40,333 bases of DNA from Firmicutes bacterium UBA5493 (GTDB lineage Bacteria > Bacillota > Limnochordia > Darwinibacteriales > Darwinibacteriaceae): contig DIPH01000027.1 in assembly GCA_002424045.1 (NCBI GenBank), forward strand, positions 13,430-53,762, given 5' to 3'. Shown here piece after piece: positions 38,478-40,333 of this stretch (its first letter is position 1; every line of letters begins with the position of its first letter). The translations under genes and the position numbers were made by a program. The notes below the pieces were generated by a model. It did not search any database. It was not told the DNA's origin and saw nothing but the letters and a program-made list of their open reading frames with translations.

Positions 38478-39707
38478 ATGGATACTCTGCGATTTACTTT
38501 AAGGCGCATATTCCGTAAACCTCTACGTTCCCTCTTGACTATTCTACAGTTAACAATAGGAATTTGGCTGGTCACCACACTTTTTTCCGTTTACTTGGTT
38601 GGAATGTCGGAGTTGGCCGCATCAGCGCCGACATTTGGTGCCTCCTACGCCCAGCTTCGTTTGATTCAGGTAGAGCGCCAGCCTAACCGCACCATATATA
38701 AACCAGTGGCGACTATGACCAATCGGGACCTTGGCGCACTCGTAGACGAAAGCGAAGCGATCGAGGCGGCGTTTTTCTACCAACCGGCTTTTTCAGCCCT
38801 CCTTTATCATGTGGATCGTCCCTATCGGGTGCGGACATTGGCTCGGGTGAGTGCCTCCTTTGCTGAAGCTGTTCAATTAGAACTTGTGGAAGGTGAGTTT
38901 TTCACCCCCTTAGACGAAGAACAGTCTAGTAATGTAGTTCTATTGTCGAAGACTATTGCAGATTATCTCTTTCCCAATCAATCAGCCCTGGGAAAGACGG
39001 TAAGCATGCCGAAACGAACCGGTGCTGTAGAAAAATTCCAGGTCATCGGGGTCTATGAAGGGCTTGCATCTGGAGCGAAAGGCCTTCTGGATGAAACCTT
39101 TGTTATCACCCCGCGGGTGGCATCTTCCTTGGGCGAAGGAGAATACGATCTTTTTATCCAAGCCAATCAGGATCAATTGCCTGCAGCGATTTCAGACGCC
39201 AGGATAGTTTTATCATCCCACCTGCAAGATGGAGTGGAGATGCAAGTGACGACTCTGGAAGAGCAGTTACAAAGGCAAGCGGCGCAGCTTAATAACCTTT
39301 CTGCATTTTTAGCGATTTTTGCCTTTATCGCCCTCTTGGTGAGTGCCATTGGAGTTTTTTGCATTCTACTGGTAAGTGTGCTTGAGCGCACCAGGGAGAT
39401 CGGGCTGCGTATGGCGTTAGGGGCATCAAGGCGCTCGGTCGTCAAAGACATCTTGGGTGAATCTTTGCTATACACAGTCCTTGGAGCTTTGCTAGGGATT
39501 CCTGTAGCTGCATCAAGCTTTAAGCCTATGGGAATGCCCTTTATTACGGAGCTCTTATCACTAGCACAAGAAGGCACCTGGCATTTTCCTTGGCGAGCTG
39601 GGTTTTATGCCCTACTTTTGGCGAGTGCTGCTACCCTTTTGATCAGCCTGTATCCGGCTCATAAGGGAAGCAAAATTCCCCCCATTGAAGCGTTAAGAGA
39701 GTTGTAA
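38478..39707 (+). CDS. FtsX-type ABC transporter permease, pair 2 subunit B
   Basis: A 409-residue permease: LRSLLTILQLTIG N-terminal helix, extracytoplasmic domain with LFPNQSALGKTVSM, and three C-terminal helices with VLERTREIGLRMALGASRRS. It is a paralogue of the gene at 33115. The ATG at 38478 lies eight bases after AGGAGGTT; a longer in-frame reading from 38316 would overlap the preceding gene. It probably forms a heterodimer with the preceding permease. The adaptor gene follows after 165 bp. Confidence 0.88.
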   Translation: MDTLRFTLRRIFRKPLRSLLTILQLTIGIWLVTTLFSVYLVGMSELAASAPTFGASYAQLRLIQVERQPNRTIYKPVATMTNRDLGALVDESEAIEAAFFYQPAFSALLYHVDRPYRVRTLARVSASFAEAVQLELVEGEFFTPLDEEQSSNVVLLSKTIADYLFPNQSALGKTVSMPKRTGAVEKFQVIGVYEGLASGAKGLLDETFVITPRVASSLGEGEYDLFIQANQDQLPAAISDARIVLSSHLQDGVEMQVTTLEEQLQRQAAQLNNLSAFLAIFAFIALLVSAIGVFCILLVSVLERTREIGLRMALGASRRSVVKDILGESLLYTVLGALLGIPVAASSFKPMGMPFITELLSLAQEGTWHFPWRAGFYALLLASAATLLISLYPAHKGSKIPPIEALREL

Positions 39708-39822
39708 AACGGGGAGTTGTGCAGGAAACATCACAAGCCCATGGAAGATTAGTCAACGATAGGCCTTTTAGTACCCAGCAATTCACAACAGGAAAGGCCA
39801 GCCTTTTAGAGAAAACATTTAG

Positions 39823-39844
39823 GCGGGGTGGAATGCCACCTCGC
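39823..39844 (+). other. Hairpin between permease and adaptor genes
   Basis: GCGGGGTGG-AATG-CCACCTCGC (one G-U pair) lies 28 bp before the adaptor ATG. No T-run follows, so it may be a stability or processing element that sets relative expression. Confidence 0.4.
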
Positions 39845-39872
39845 AACGGCGTGTACCAAGGGGGTCAAAAAA

Positions 39873-40333
39873 ATGAACGAACCTATTGTGCCAGAACGGC
39901 TTCGGAAGCAGCAGAAAAAGCATAGATCATCTGGGGCCAAAAAACAACTGAGTCTCATTATCTTCACAATAATAGCGATTGGTCTCATTGCCTATGGAGC
40001 CTATTATTTCTTCATGCCCAAACAAGAGAGCTTCATTCTTAATTTTTACACCTATGCCCCCGTTGGGACGCAGGACTTTTTAGAGACCCTCTCGGTGAGA
40101 GGTACGATCATTCCCAAACAGGTAGTGTTGATTGAACCCAAGATTGCAGGGACAATCGAAGAAGTGCTGGTTCAAGAGGGACAGGATGTGGAGGAAGGAC
40201 AGCCTCTTTTGCGCCTGTATTCTGAGGAAGCCATCGCTGAGAGAAACGCTGCCGAAACGGAACTTGGAGAGGCCAGAACAAAACTTGCTCAACTGGGAAT
40301 TGACCACGAGCTGGAGATGGAAGCGGAGCGTGT
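39873..40333 (+). CDS. Membrane fusion protein / efflux periplasmic adaptor, 5' part
   Basis: The gene is open at the window edge, with 153 codons visible. The protein has a charged cytoplasmic start (NEPIVPERLRKQQKKH), a transmembrane helix (about 28-48) and a biotinyl-lipoyl-like segment (EPKIAGTIEEVLVQEGQ, then EGQPLLRL). The start of the helical hairpin follows (EEAIAERNAAETELGEAR). This is the HlyD/MacA-type adaptor layout that joins FtsX/MacB permeases. AAGGGGG lies seven bases before the ATG. An ATPase gene would be expected downstream, outside the window. Confidence 0.88.
   Translation, partial: MNEPIVPERLRKQQKKHRSSGAKKQLSLIIFTIIAIGLIAYGAYYFFMPKQESFILNFYTYAPVGTQDFLETLSVRGTIIPKQVVLIEPKIAGTIEEVLVQEGQDVEEGQPLLRLYSEEAIAERNAAETELGEARTKLAQLGIDHELEMEAER

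Noticed and set aside
39719..39925. 68-codon plus-strand frame overlapping the adaptor start
   Set aside because: It overlaps the clear adaptor start in another frame, spans the intergenic hairpin and resembles nothing known.

Overview
The window is chromosomal DNA of mid-range GC from a spore-forming Bacillota (Firmicute). Three things support this. The left end has the order rpsK-rpoA-rplQ-ecfA1-ecfA2-ecfT-truA-rplM-rpsI. A sleB-ypeB spore germination pair is present. Ribosome binding sites are strong, with many GTG and TTG starts. A fused 2-hydroxyacyl-CoA dehydratase activase and the imuB/dnaE2 mutagenesis cassette suggest an anaerobic Clostridia- or Limnochordia-like lineage, but the species cannot be named from sequence alone. 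I recognised no tRNA, rRNA or CRISPR array, and no stretch over 300 bp lacks a gene or recognisable signal.

Layout. 1-6142 (+): end of the ribosomal protein superoperon, an ECF transporter energising module, truA, then rplM-rpsI behind their own promoter and a structured leader. 6193-8280 (-): a class A penicillin-binding-protein homologue whose catalytic motifs are all changed. 8434-10180 (+): a CPBP-family membrane protease, a DUF456 membrane protein and thioredoxin. 10369-13512 (-): an RND efflux pump without an adjacent adaptor. 13621-15421 (+): sleB-ypeB. 15418-19836 (-): an SOS cassette, imuB, a DUF6504-like gene and dnaE2, behind two LexA boxes; dnaE2 carries a 44-bp perfect palindrome. 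19945-24877 (+): housekeeping and hypothetical genes (PhnP-like hydrolase, UPF0302/YpiB-like protein, signal peptidase I, patatin phospholipase, TIM-barrel isomerase, ferritin-like DUF2383 protein). 25054-25809 (+): a TipA-type MerR regulator with a 19-bp-spacer promoter and a likely internal second start. 25979-31161 (+): a 1406-residue activase and an aldo/keto reductase.

31174 to the right end is the accessory part. A small secreted cysteine-rich protein precedes a pair of FtsX-type permeases (31825-34350). A PD-(D/E)XK (Rpn-type) transposase-like gene follows on the minus strand. Then comes an ECF sigma factor with a zinc anti-sigma factor, a second paralogous permease pair, and the start of a membrane fusion protein cut by the window edge. 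The first permease pair lies between two directly repeated copies of the Rpn 3' end plus its terminator hairpin; one copy is only a remnant.

The sigma/anti-sigma/permease/adaptor genes look like one stress-controlled export or envelope-remodelling operon. No ABC ATPase is visible for either permease pair, and the anti-sigma factor carries an unusual extracellular thioredoxin-like domain without cysteines. This unit, the motif-less PBP, the dnaE2 palindrome and the TipA internal start are the points most worth following up.
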